This document shows positions 1 to 5,130 of a DNA stretch of 5,887 nucleotides, piece by piece. The notes beneath the pieces were generated by a model that was not told where the DNA came from, did not search any database, and saw only the letters and a program-made list of their open reading frames with translations. The stretch lies in contig CAJVYJ010000129.1 of assembly GCA_913009475.1 (NCBI GenBank), positions 1 through 5,887 of the forward strand, written 5' to 3'. The DNA comes from an uncultured Actinomycetes bacterium. Lineage in GTDB: Bacteria; Actinomycetota; Aquicultoria; CAJVYJ01. The stretch's first letter is position 1; each line of letters starts with the position of its first letter. The position numbers and the translations under genes are program-made.

Positions 1-317
1 TCCAGGACGCTGAGGCCAGAAAGAATATGTCCATGGCCGCTCGACGGCTGGCGTCCACGCTGACTTGGGACAAAGTGCTTGAGCCATTGGTGAGCTGGGC
101 CAAAGCTCCGTCTATTGCCAAGGACCGCCAAGATGAAAACGCTCGCCGTTCCGTCTTACAAGTCGTCGATACCCTTGATGCCCACACGCGCATAGTTATG
201 GGAGAGAAAAATCCCGGGAAAGCGGATAAAATTAAAAATATATATAATAGCGAAGGTCCGATAGCTGTGGTGAAGAGAGCGCTTGGTTCCGGTTGGCGTA
301 AATTAAAAGGTGGTTAA
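1..317 (+). CDS. Glycosyltransferase family 4, C-terminal end (5' truncated by window)
   Basis: The reading frame is open from the first complete codon at position 3, so this is most likely the end of a gene that begins outside the window. An ATG at 27 exists but has no convincing ribosome binding site and falls inside a helix-like stretch. The residues around ARRLASTLTWDKVLEPLV match the last helix of GT-B fold family 4 glycosyltransferases, where a W/F-x-x-V-x-x-P segment packs back on the N-terminal domain. A basic tail of about 60 residues follows and ends in VKRALGSGWRKLKGG, perhaps a membrane-surface contact. No catalytic residues are visible because that part is missing. It ends 1 nt before the next glycosyltransferase start at 319, so the two are probably co-transcribed. 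Family assignment rests on the C-terminal pattern only, and the sugar is unknown. Confidence 0.6.
   Translation, partial: QDAEARKNMSMAARRLASTLTWDKVLEPLVSWAKAPSIAKDRQDENARRSVLQVVDTLDAHTRIVMGEKNPGKADKIKNIYNSEGPIAVVKRALGSGWRKLKGG
306..313 (+). promoter_or_regulatory. Ribosome binding site for the GT4 gene starting at 319
   Basis: AAAGGTGG differs by one base from the consensus AAAGGAGG and stands 5 nt before the GTG at 319. An earlier in-frame GTG at 310 lies inside this motif and has only AT-rich sequence upstream. This favours 319 as the start, giving a protein beginning MRILQFVQGYYP, which is a normal GT4 N-terminus. Confidence 0.5.
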
Positions 318-318
318 G

Positions 319-1572
319 GTGCGGATATTACAGTTTGTCCAAGGCTATTACCCGGCTATCGGCGGCACGGAGTTTCTAATTAAAAATGTCTCTGAAAAAT
401 TAGTAGCCAACTATGGCGACGATGTGAATATAATTACAACCAACGCCTATAATTGTGAGGCGTTTAATACATTTGGCCAGAAGACTATGGCAACCGGGGA
501 TGAAGTCATCAACGGTGTTAATATCAAGCGATTGCCGGTCTTTAATAGATTAGCGCCGGTGTTGAATGTAACGCAGAAGTTTCTTTATCGGCTTAAGTTG
601 CCGGGCAACCATTGGGCGCGCGACCTATATAGCGGGCCTTTATTACCAAAGGTGCTGCCTCTGATATCGCAGGCGCAAGCGGATGTGGTCTGCGCTTCCT
701 CTTTTCCGCTGATGCAGATGCACTACGCGGCCGCCATTAAAAGGTTTAAGAAAATCCCGCTGGTTTTACAAGGGGGCTTGCATCCGCATGATCTGTGGGG
801 GTTTAATCGTAAGACAATTTATAAACTTATCCGTTATGCCGACGCCTATATAGCTTATACGAAATATGAAAAAGAATTTTTAATAAACAAGGGCATGGAC
901 GCGGAGAAGATCAAAGTTGTAGGTTTGGGGACCGACCCGGAGCTTTTTGCCGGAGCCGACGGCCGGGCCATAAAAGAAAAGTACAATCTTAACGGGGCAC
1001 CCGTGATTACCTTTATCGGCCAGCAAGGCGGCCACAAAGGTATTGATTCTCTAATCAGCGCCATGGCGTTGGTTTGGAGAAAGTTCCCGGCGGCTCGGTT
1101 AATAATAGCCGGAGCGCCGACTAATTACTCACCTCACATAGTAAATATGATTAACGCGCTTGATGAATCGGTGCGCGGACAGGTAATTGTTATCGACAAT
1201 TTCTCTGAACAAGAGAAAGCGGAGATTTTGGCGGCGGCCGACGTATTTGCCTCACCCTCCGGTTTTGAGTCTTTTGGCATTACATATCTTGAAGCCTGGG
1301 CTGCTAAAAAACCGGTGATAGGTTGCCGGAGCGGCGCCGTTTCTACTGTCATCAATGAACATAAAGATGGTTTATTGGTAGGCTATGGAGACTATGGCGA
1401 ACTGGCCGGCGCTATATTGGAGCTACTATTCGACCCGGAATTGTGCAAACGCTTAGGGGAGAACGGCTACAATAATTTAATCGCCAACTATACCTGGAAT
1501 ATCGTTGCCGAAAGATTTCGCCGCGTTTATCTGGATGCAATGGGGCAAAAGGGGTCAGGTCTTCAATCTTGA
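319..1572 (+). CDS. Glycosyltransferase family 4 (GT-B fold, retaining)
   Basis: The product is about 417 aa, a normal GT4 length. It should transfer a sugar from a nucleotide-sugar donor to a glycan or lipid-linked acceptor at the cytoplasmic membrane face. The N-terminal Rossmann domain opens RILQFVQGYYPAIGGTE, with the glycine-rich loop typical of acceptor-side binding. The C-terminal donor domain shows GLGTDPELF, FIGQQGGHKGIDSLI, RLIIAG and PSGFESFGITYLEAW. The last holds the E-x7-E pair (about E317 and E325) that marks GT4 enzymes. Start 319 is chosen over GTG 310 because of the AAAGGTGG site at 306-313. The last residues, after VYLDAMGQ, are encoded by the left arm of the palindrome at 1548-1623, and the TGA stop also lies in that arm, so the original 3' end was probably replaced by the repeat. 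Donor sugar and acceptor cannot be told from sequence. Confidence 0.88.
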   Translation: MRILQFVQGYYPAIGGTEFLIKNVSEKLVANYGDDVNIITTNAYNCEAFNTFGQKTMATGDEVINGVNIKRLPVFNRLAPVLNVTQKFLYRLKLPGNHWARDLYSGPLLPKVLPLISQAQADVVCASSFPLMQMHYAAAIKRFKKIPLVLQGGLHPHDLWGFNRKTIYKLIRYADAYIAYTKYEKEFLINKGMDAEKIKVVGLGTDPELFAGADGRAIKEKYNLNGAPVITFIGQQGGHKGIDSLISAMALVWRKFPAARLIIAGAPTNYSPHIVNMINALDESVRGQVIVIDNFSEQEKAEILAAADVFASPSGFESFGITYLEAWAAKKPVIGCRSGAVSTVINEHKDGLLVGYGDYGELAGAILELLFDPELCKRLGENGYNNLIANYTWNIVAERFRRVYLDAMGQKGSGLQS

Positions 1573-1623
1573 CATTAGCTTAATAAAAATCTCTAATGTC
1601 AAGATTGAAGACCTGACCCCTTT
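1548..1623. repeat. Palindromic hairpin element, copy A
   Basis: Two 31-base arms (1548-1578 and 1593-1623) are perfect reverse complements and enclose a 14-base AT-rich loop (1579-1592). The outer end reads AAAGGGGTCAGGTCTTCAAT. The left arm overlaps the last codons and stop of the GT4 gene; the right arm ends directly before the AGGGAG ribosome binding site of the next gene. The loop sequence (CT-AATAAAAA-CTCTAAT, dashes variable) is shared with copy B, so A and B are related over their full length and not only in the arms. No clear target-site duplication is seen. It resembles REP/MITE-like non-autonomous hairpin elements; a secondary effect as transcription attenuator is possible, but the T-run after the stem is only three bases. 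Confidence 0.9.
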
Positions 1624-1629
1624 AGGGAG
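1624..1629 (+). promoter_or_regulatory. Ribosome binding site fixing the GTG start at 1637
   Basis: AGGGAG lies 7 nt before GTG 1637 and touches the outer end of hairpin A at 1623. It supports the short N-terminus beginning VSIIIVNYNG over a longer reading frame starting in the preceding gene and passing through the whole palindrome. Confidence 0.6.
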
Positions 1630-1636
1630 CAAAAAA

Positions 1637-2656
1637 GTGGTATCGATAATTATAGTAAATTACAATGGTTTACAAGTACTCCCCGACTGTTTAAATTCTA
1701 TCTATAAACAAACATATCAAGATTACGAGGTAATTCTGGTTGATAATGCCTCTAATGACAGCTCGATTAGTTGGGTACGCCAAAATTTTCCGGCGGTAAA
1801 ATTAATCCTCAATCAAGCCAATCTGGGTTTTGCTAAAGCATGTAACCAGGGACTGTCGTTAGCTGCCGGTAAATATTTGGCTTTTTTGAATTATGATACG
1901 ATTGTGGATAAAGATTGGCTGACGCCGCTGATAAAAACAGCTGAGGAAAGTGCGGACATCGGCGCTTGCATGCCAAAGTTATTACTGCTTGGCCAAGAGC
2001 GGCCGTTGATAAATTCTTCCGGTGGAGTTATCCATTTTTTGGGGGTTAGTTGGGCCGGGAATTATGACCAGCCGGATAATGGCAGATTTGAGCAAAAAAA
2101 GGAGATAGCTTTCGCATCCGGCGCGGCTATGTTGGTGAAAAAAGAGGTAATTACTAAAATCGGCGGCTTTGATGAGGATTTCTATATGTATTGTGAGGAC
2201 ACGGATTTAAGTTGGCGGATGCGTTTAGCCGGCTATCGGGTGATCTTTGTGCCGCGGTCGGTGGTATGGCATAAGTATAATTTTTCCAAAGGGAAACAAA
2301 AATTATATCTTATCGAGCGTAATCGCTTATCGATGTTTCTGACTAACTATAAGTGGAAGACAATCGCGTTATTGGCGTTTCCGGCTCTAATCTTTGAATT
2401 TTCTATGATGGTTTATGCTCTATCCGGCGGTTGGTTTAGGTTAAAAATAAAGGGTTATGGCGATATCATAAGAGACAGGAAAAAGTTAAAAGCAAAAAGA
2501 GCGGCTGTCGGGCGTTTAAGAAAAATAAGCGACCAAAAAGTAGCGGATATTTTTGTTGATGAAATTGATTTTTCCGCCGTCAACAGTATTTTTATCAGAA
2601 TAATAAATATTTTTCTAAAATTTTATTGGCGTTTTGTATATCGATTTATCAAATAA
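1637..2656 (+). CDS. Glycosyltransferase family 2, rhamnosyltransferase-like (WbbL type)
   Basis: The product is a 339-aa GT-A fold inverting transferase that probably adds a deoxyhexose or related sugar to a growing surface glycan. In order: SIIIVNYNG (residues 3-11) opens the nucleotide-binding fold. VDNASNDSS (35-43) binds the nucleotide. FLNYDT (83-88) carries the metal-binding DXD-type position, with Y where N is more common. SGAAMLVKKEV (161-171) follows, then GGFDEDFYMYCEDTDLSWRMRLAGY (176-200) with the ED motif expected to supply the catalytic base. A hydrophobic stretch at about 242-262 and an aromatic, basic C-terminus suggest membrane association. The frame is open upstream to 1505, but that part reads through the GT4 end and the palindrome, so the GTG at 1637 is preferred. 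The TAA stop at 2654-2656 abuts palindrome B. The gene lies between palindromes A and B and is paralogous to the gene at 5131. Confidence 0.87.
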   Translation: MVSIIIVNYNGLQVLPDCLNSIYKQTYQDYEVILVDNASNDSSISWVRQNFPAVKLILNQANLGFAKACNQGLSLAAGKYLAFLNYDTIVDKDWLTPLIKTAEESADIGACMPKLLLLGQERPLINSSGGVIHFLGVSWAGNYDQPDNGRFEQKKEIAFASGAAMLVKKEVITKIGGFDEDFYMYCEDTDLSWRMRLAGYRVIFVPRSVVWHKYNFSKGKQKLYLIERNRLSMFLTNYKWKTIALLAFPALIFEFSMMVYALSGGWFRLKIKGYGDIIRDRKKLKAKRAAVGRLRKISDQKVADIFVDEIDFSAVNSIFIRIINIFLKFYWRFVYRFIK

Positions 2657-2733
2657 AAAGGGGTCAGATCTTCAATCTTGACAATTCGCTGAATAAAAAA
2701 CTCTAATATCAAAATTGAAGATCTGACCCCTTT
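2657..2733. repeat. Palindromic hairpin element, copy B
   Basis: The outer 20 bases of each arm (2657-2676 and 2714-2733) are perfect reverse complements with end AAAGGGGTCAGATCTTCAAT. The stem continues inward with two C/A mismatches (2677/2713 and 2682/2708) and then decays. The inner loop matches that of copy A in its AATAAAAA and CTCTAAT parts. It fills nearly all the space between two convergent genes: the GT2 stop (TAA, 2654-2656) precedes it and the methyltransferase stop (TAA on the - strand, 2734-2732) overlaps its other end. By position it could act as a bidirectional terminator, but it lacks a long T-tract. Confidence 0.9.
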
Positions 2734-3376
2734 ACTTCAGTTCGACTGTCAGTAGATAGTTAGGTTTATTATCAGCAAACAATCCGGCCTCATTGATTAT
2801 GTTATCCGAAAATATCATATCAATAGTTTGGTGTAGTTCTTTCCTTGATATCAGGCTGACTTTTTTATCGCCGCTGATAAAGCGGTCGCTAAGATAACTG
2901 AGCCTGGAGATAAAATAGCCTGGCTCTATCTCCTTGATTAATAGCCGGGCTTTGGAAATTGCCATTAATTCATGGATATCCTGAAAAAATTTCTTACGTC
3001 CTTCTTTGGGAATATGATGGATAACATCGCTTACTATTATACAACTCGGAGGTCTGTGATTTAGTAGCCTGAATTGGTTTATATCCGTATTAGGCAGCAA
3101 GACGAGCCTATCTTTATAATCAGTAGAGACGGCGTTACCGATAGCGCTTTTTAAATCGATCATGGTTACGCTGATATCGCGGCGAAGCGGCAGCAGATAG
3201 TTTAATGGTTCACCATCGCCACCACCGATATCAAGAATATGAGCGTTCCGGGGAATAATTTCACTCATACAGATGGCTGTCTTATTTAAGTCTATAAAAA
3301 TCGAACGATAACCGCGTCCGACTTTAGAAAAGAGCTTTTTGCCTAAAATCCGGCGGGTTGCTGAGCCAATTGACAA
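2732..3376 (-). CDS. Class I SAM-dependent methyltransferase
   Basis: The product is 214 aa with a Rossmann-type methyltransferase fold. AHILDIGGGDGEP (residues 45-57) is motif I, the glycine-rich SAM-binding loop. VTMIDL (70-75) ends with the acidic residue expected to bind the ribose. IIVSDVIHHIPKEGRKKFF (113-131) is the post-motif segment seen in many small-molecule methyltransferases, and ARLLIKEIEPGY (143-154) follows. In this setting a sugar or lipid-linked glycan is a plausible methyl acceptor, but no substrate motif is visible. The TTG start at 3376 is supported by GAGG 6 nt upstream; no ATG exists in the open frame, which extends to a TGA in palindrome C. It is the only gene on this strand and is enclosed by palindromes B and C, so it looks inserted into a + strand glycan cluster. 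Confidence 0.82.
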   Translation of the reverse strand: MSIGSATRRILGKKLFSKVGRGYRSIFIDLNKTAICMSEIIPRNAHILDIGGGDGEPLNYLLPLRRDISVTMIDLKSAIGNAVSTDYKDRLVLLPNTDINQFRLLNHRPPSCIIVSDVIHHIPKEGRKKFFQDIHELMAISKARLLIKEIEPGYFISRLSYLSDRFISGDKKVSLISRKELHQTIDMIFSDNIINEAGLFADNKPNYLLTVELK

Positions 3377-3382
3377 AGTAAT

Positions 3383-3386
3383 CCTC
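3383..3386 (-). promoter_or_regulatory. Ribosome binding site for the TTG start at 3376
   Basis: On the - strand GAGG stands 6 nt before TTG 3376. It decides the start, because there is no ATG or GTG further upstream in the open frame. Confidence 0.45.
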
Positions 3387-3438
3387 GTATTTCTTAATGT
3401 TTTTCCTTCTCGGTAATACTTTAACTGTAATGTAAAAA

Positions 3439-3509
3439 GGGGTCAAATCTTCAATCTTGACATTAGCAACTTCTTATCACGCTAATGTCAAGATTGAAGA
3501 TCTGACCCC
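3439..3509. repeat. Palindromic hairpin element, copy C
   Basis: Arms 3439-3467 and 3481-3509 are 29 bases each, reverse complementary except for one A/C pair (3446/3502), with a 13-base loop (3468-3480). Outer and inner arm sequences match copy A, including GACATTAGC/GCTAATGTC, but the loop is unrelated to those of A and B. It lies between the divergent methyltransferase and DPM1-like GT2 genes, 62 nt upstream of the former. The run TAAAAAGGGG at its left edge is the same as at the left edge of copy B. Confidence 0.9.
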
Positions 3510-3510
3510 A

Positions 3511-3536
3511 TTTGCGAAAATGCAAGACCTGACCCC
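3511..3536. repeat. Lone arm of a related palindromic element
   Basis: Immediately after copy C the sequence ATGCAAGACCTGACCCC (3520-3536) repeats the outer end of the family in the right-arm orientation, with AAGACCTGACCCC identical to the right arm of copy A. The inner part (TGCA instead of TTGA) differs, so it is not a simple duplication. TTGC (3512-3515) and GCAA (3522-3525) can form a small internal hairpin. No matching left arm is visible nearby except that of copy C, with which it could pair imperfectly. It may be the remnant of a related element truncated or overwritten by copy C. Confidence 0.65.
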
Positions 3537-3636
3537 CTCTAGTAGTTTCATAAATTAGTTTTTTAGGTTATATTGGAATCTAGCCTGTTGTTTAGATAAA
3601 GCAGCTGTAATTTACTTGTTTTTTAACTGATGAAAA
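3537..3636 (+). other. AT-rich leader of the DPM1-like GT2 operon, probable promoter region
   Basis: Because the gene upstream points away and copy C closes the other side, a promoter for the + strand operon is expected here. The best candidate seen by eye is TTGTTT (3588-3593) with TTTACT 17 nt later (3611-3616), which is a weak match to a sigma-70 type promoter. No operator palindrome, riboswitch or leader peptide is recognisable. The position is inferred from gene layout more than from the motif itself. Confidence 0.25.
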
Positions 3637-4404
3637 ATGAAAATGCGAGCGCTTATGAGTTCGGTAAATGAAGAGAGATTAAAACAATATTCATTACTTG
3701 TAATCGTACCGTCTTATAATGAAGCTAAGAACCTGCCTAATACAGTCGCGGACTTGAAAAAGTTCGTGCCTTGGGCGGAAATATTAGTAGTGGACGATGG
3801 TTCGACGGACAACACGGCGCAAACGGCGACCCTGCTTGGTTGTCGGCTGTTAAAAATGCCTTTTAATATTGGCATAGGCGGTGCGGTTCAAGCCGGTTAT
3901 CAATACGCATTAGCCGGTGATTATGATTTCGCGGCCCAATTCGACGGTGACGGCCAGCATGACGCCCAGTCTTTGCCGGGTTTGTTGGCGGCGGCCATAG
4001 ATAATCAAACCGACTTAGTAATCGGCTCCAGGTATTTAGAGAATAATGGCTATAAAACACCTATCACCAGGCGCCTCGGTATGCGTGTATTTTCCCGCTT
4101 GGTCTCACTGATTGTAAAACAAAAAATATCTGATTCCACGTCGGGGTTCAGAATTCTTAGCCGCCGGGCTATCGTCTTTTGCGCCGGTACTTATCCCTCG
4201 GACTATCCAGAGGTGGAAATCTTGCCGCTACTACATTTTGCCGGCTTAAAGATTATGGAAGCGCCCGCAAAAATGAAAGCGCGGTCTAACGGCAAATCCT
4301 CTATTACTTGGACAAAAGCTATTTATTATATGGTCAAGGTAGTTTTAGCTATTACTATTACTGTTCTTAGAGAAATGCCTGTCAGGAAAAGAGAGGTAGT
4401 GTAA
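3637..4404 (+). CDS. DPM1-like family 2 glycosyltransferase (polyprenyl-phosphate sugar synthase type)
   Basis: The product is 255 aa. Relatives of this subfamily move a hexose from a nucleotide sugar to dolichyl or undecaprenyl phosphate at the inner membrane face. Visible motifs are LLVIVPSYNEAKNLP (residues 20-34), ILVVDDGSTDNT (49-60), FNIGIGGAVQAGYQYA (76-91), QFDGDGQHD with the metal-binding DxD (101-109), VIGSRY (128-133) and DSTSGFRILSRRA (166-178). A hydrophobic stretch at about 229-244 could be a single membrane contact, but there is no multi-span GtrB-like domain. Starts at 3637, 3643 and 3655 are all possible and none has a strong ribosome binding site; the fold begins near residue 20 in any case. 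Its stop overlaps the next start by 1 nt (TAATG), and a DUF2304 gene directly downstream is the usual partner of this GT2 type. Confidence 0.88.
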   Translation: MKMRALMSSVNEERLKQYSLLVIVPSYNEAKNLPNTVADLKKFVPWAEILVVDDGSTDNTAQTATLLGCRLLKMPFNIGIGGAVQAGYQYALAGDYDFAAQFDGDGQHDAQSLPGLLAAAIDNQTDLVIGSRYLENNGYKTPITRRLGMRVFSRLVSLIVKQKISDSTSGFRILSRRAIVFCAGTYPSDYPEVEILPLLHFAGLKIMEAPAKMKARSNGKSSITWTKAIYYMVKVVLAITITVLREMPVRKREVV

Positions 4405-4748
4405 TGTTTCTTAGAACCAGCCTATTTTCATTTGCTTTTTCCATCCTGCTGTTTATTTTCATCATTGAATTAATCAGACGGCGCAAGTTACAAGAGCGAT
4501 ATTCTCTGCTGTGGCTGGGCGTAGCTGTGGCAATGATGATTGTTTCGCTGTCGCGCCGGTTGTTGGAGATACTGGCCAAGGCAGTCGGCATTTACTATCC
4601 CCCGGCGGCTCTATTATTAGTGGGACTATTATTTGTAATAGCCCTCTTATTGCATTATGCGACGGTAATCTCTAAACTCTCAGATGAAAACAAAACTTTA
4701 GCTCAGAAACTTGCTATTTTAGAGAATAAATTAGATGAAAGGAGTTAA
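4404..4748 (+). CDS. DUF2304-family small membrane protein
   Basis: The product is 114 aa with three predicted membrane spans (about 5-24, 34-50 and 65-86). Between the first two lies the basic-aromatic loop RRRKLQERYSLLWL (25-38), the signature region of DUF2304. The C-terminus (88-112, SKLSDENKTLAQKLAILENKL) is a heptad-like polar helix that probably forms a short cytoplasmic coiled coil. Biochemical function is not established. The family recurs next to DPM1-like GT2 genes, so a role in anchoring or assisting the transferase is inferred. Translation is coupled: the ATG overlaps the upstream TAA, with GAGAGG 7 nt before it. Confidence 0.82.
   Translation: MFLRTSLFSFAFSILLFIFIIELIRRRKLQERYSLLWLGVAVAMMIVSLSRRLLEILAKAVGIYYPPAALLLVGLLFVIALLLHYATVISKLSDENKTLAQKLAILENKLDERS
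4738..4744 (+). promoter_or_regulatory. Ribosome binding site for the TTG start at 4755
   Basis: AAAGGAG lies in the last codons of the DUF2304 gene, 10 nt before TTG 4755. It supports that TTG as start, which places MKSIPLILVS at the head of the first membrane span. Confidence 0.55.
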
Positions 4749-4754
4749 AAGCAA

Positions 4755-5114
4755 TTGAAATCAATACCGTTAATTTTAGTAAGCATCAGCTTGGCGATTA
4801 TGGGTCAGATATTCCTTAAGATGGGTATGAATCATATTGGCAAAGTGGATTTCTCTCAATTTACATCATCACTCTCAAAGATGGCGACCTCTCCAGTTAT
4901 TATTGTCGGACTGTCTTTCTACGCGATCTCCGCCGTTTTGTGGATGGTGGTCTTATCACAAGTAAATTTAAGTTATGCTTACCCTTTTTTAGGCTTAACT
5001 TATGTGGCGATACTATTTTTGACCAAATACATATTCAATGAATATATTCCGCCTTGGCGTTGGGTTGGCACTGCTGTAATATTTCTTGGAGTATTAATAA
5101 GCGCTAAGCAATAA
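4755..5114 (+). CDS. SMR/EamA-type four-span transporter, ArnE-like candidate flippase
   Basis: The product is 119 aa with four membrane spans (about 4-21, 46-68, 72-93 and 101-117), the size and layout of small multidrug resistance-fold proteins. The first span carries LAIMGQIFLKMGM, and the third SYAYPFLGLTYVAILFLTKYIFNE, both patterns of the ArnE/EamA-like branch. ArnE with ArnF flips undecaprenyl-phosphate-aminoarabinose. Next to a DPM1-like GT2, the likely cargo here is the polyprenyl-phosphate sugar made by that enzyme. Only one such subunit is present, so it would act as a homodimer or with a partner encoded elsewhere. A drug exporter or polyamine role is less likely given the neighbours. 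The gene starts with TTG, 6 nt after the DUF2304 stop, and is followed 16 nt later by the next gene. Confidence 0.8.
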   Translation: MKSIPLILVSISLAIMGQIFLKMGMNHIGKVDFSQFTSSLSKMATSPVIIVGLSFYAISAVLWMVVLSQVNLSYAYPFLGLTYVAILFLTKYIFNEYIPPWRWVGTAVIFLGVLISAKQ

Positions 5115-5121
5115 TAGTAGC

Positions 5122-5126
5122 GGAGG
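5122..5126 (+). promoter_or_regulatory. Ribosome binding site for the TTG start at 5131
   Basis: GGAGG, the strongest such motif in the window, sits 4 nt before TTG 5131. The spacing is slightly short. It is the main reason for placing the start of the long GT2 at 5131 rather than at a later codon. Confidence 0.55.
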
Positions 5127-5130
5127 CGGC

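Noticed and set aside
27..317. Separate 96-aa gene starting at ATG 27
   Set aside because: The frame is open to the window start, no ribosome binding site precedes the ATG, and the residues fit the C-terminal helix of a GT4, so it is treated as the end of a longer gene.
855..1355. Two - strand open frames inside the GT4 gene
   Set aside because: They lie opposite conserved GT4 motifs, show no protein-like pattern and have no ribosome binding sites; they are shadows of the coding strand.
1548..1626. Palindrome A as an ordinary intrinsic terminator
   Set aside because: The stem is far longer than usual, the distal part is not GC-rich, and only three T follow before the next ribosome binding site. 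The sequence-conserved arms in other copies point to a repeat family; a side effect on termination is not excluded.
1505..1636. Longer N-terminus of the GT2, reading from 1505 through the whole palindrome
   Set aside because: It overlaps the GT4 3' end by 68 nt, encodes no GT2-like residues, and a good ribosome binding site precedes GTG 1637. The open frame through the palindrome appears accidental.
1548..3509. Palindromes as integron attC sites, since each separates single genes
   Set aside because: No GTTRRRY core sites are visible at the ends, the pairing is nearly complete without the usual unpaired attC bases, and no integrase is present. The bracketed methyltransferase is also in reverse orientation.
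1548..3509. Three palindromes as a CRISPR array
   Set aside because: The spacing is about 1.1 and 0.8 kb with full genes between copies, and the units are long palindromes, not short direct repeats with uniform spacers.
3546..3574. Possible promoter with TATATT at 3569-3574
   Set aside because: The -35 position (TTTCAT at 3546-3551) is a poor match, and the AT-rich sequence makes such a -10 box likely by chance.
3863..4591. - strand open frames opposite the DPM1-like GT2 and DUF2304 genes
   Set aside because: They are fully covered by well-supported + strand genes and have an odd residue composition without recognisable motifs.
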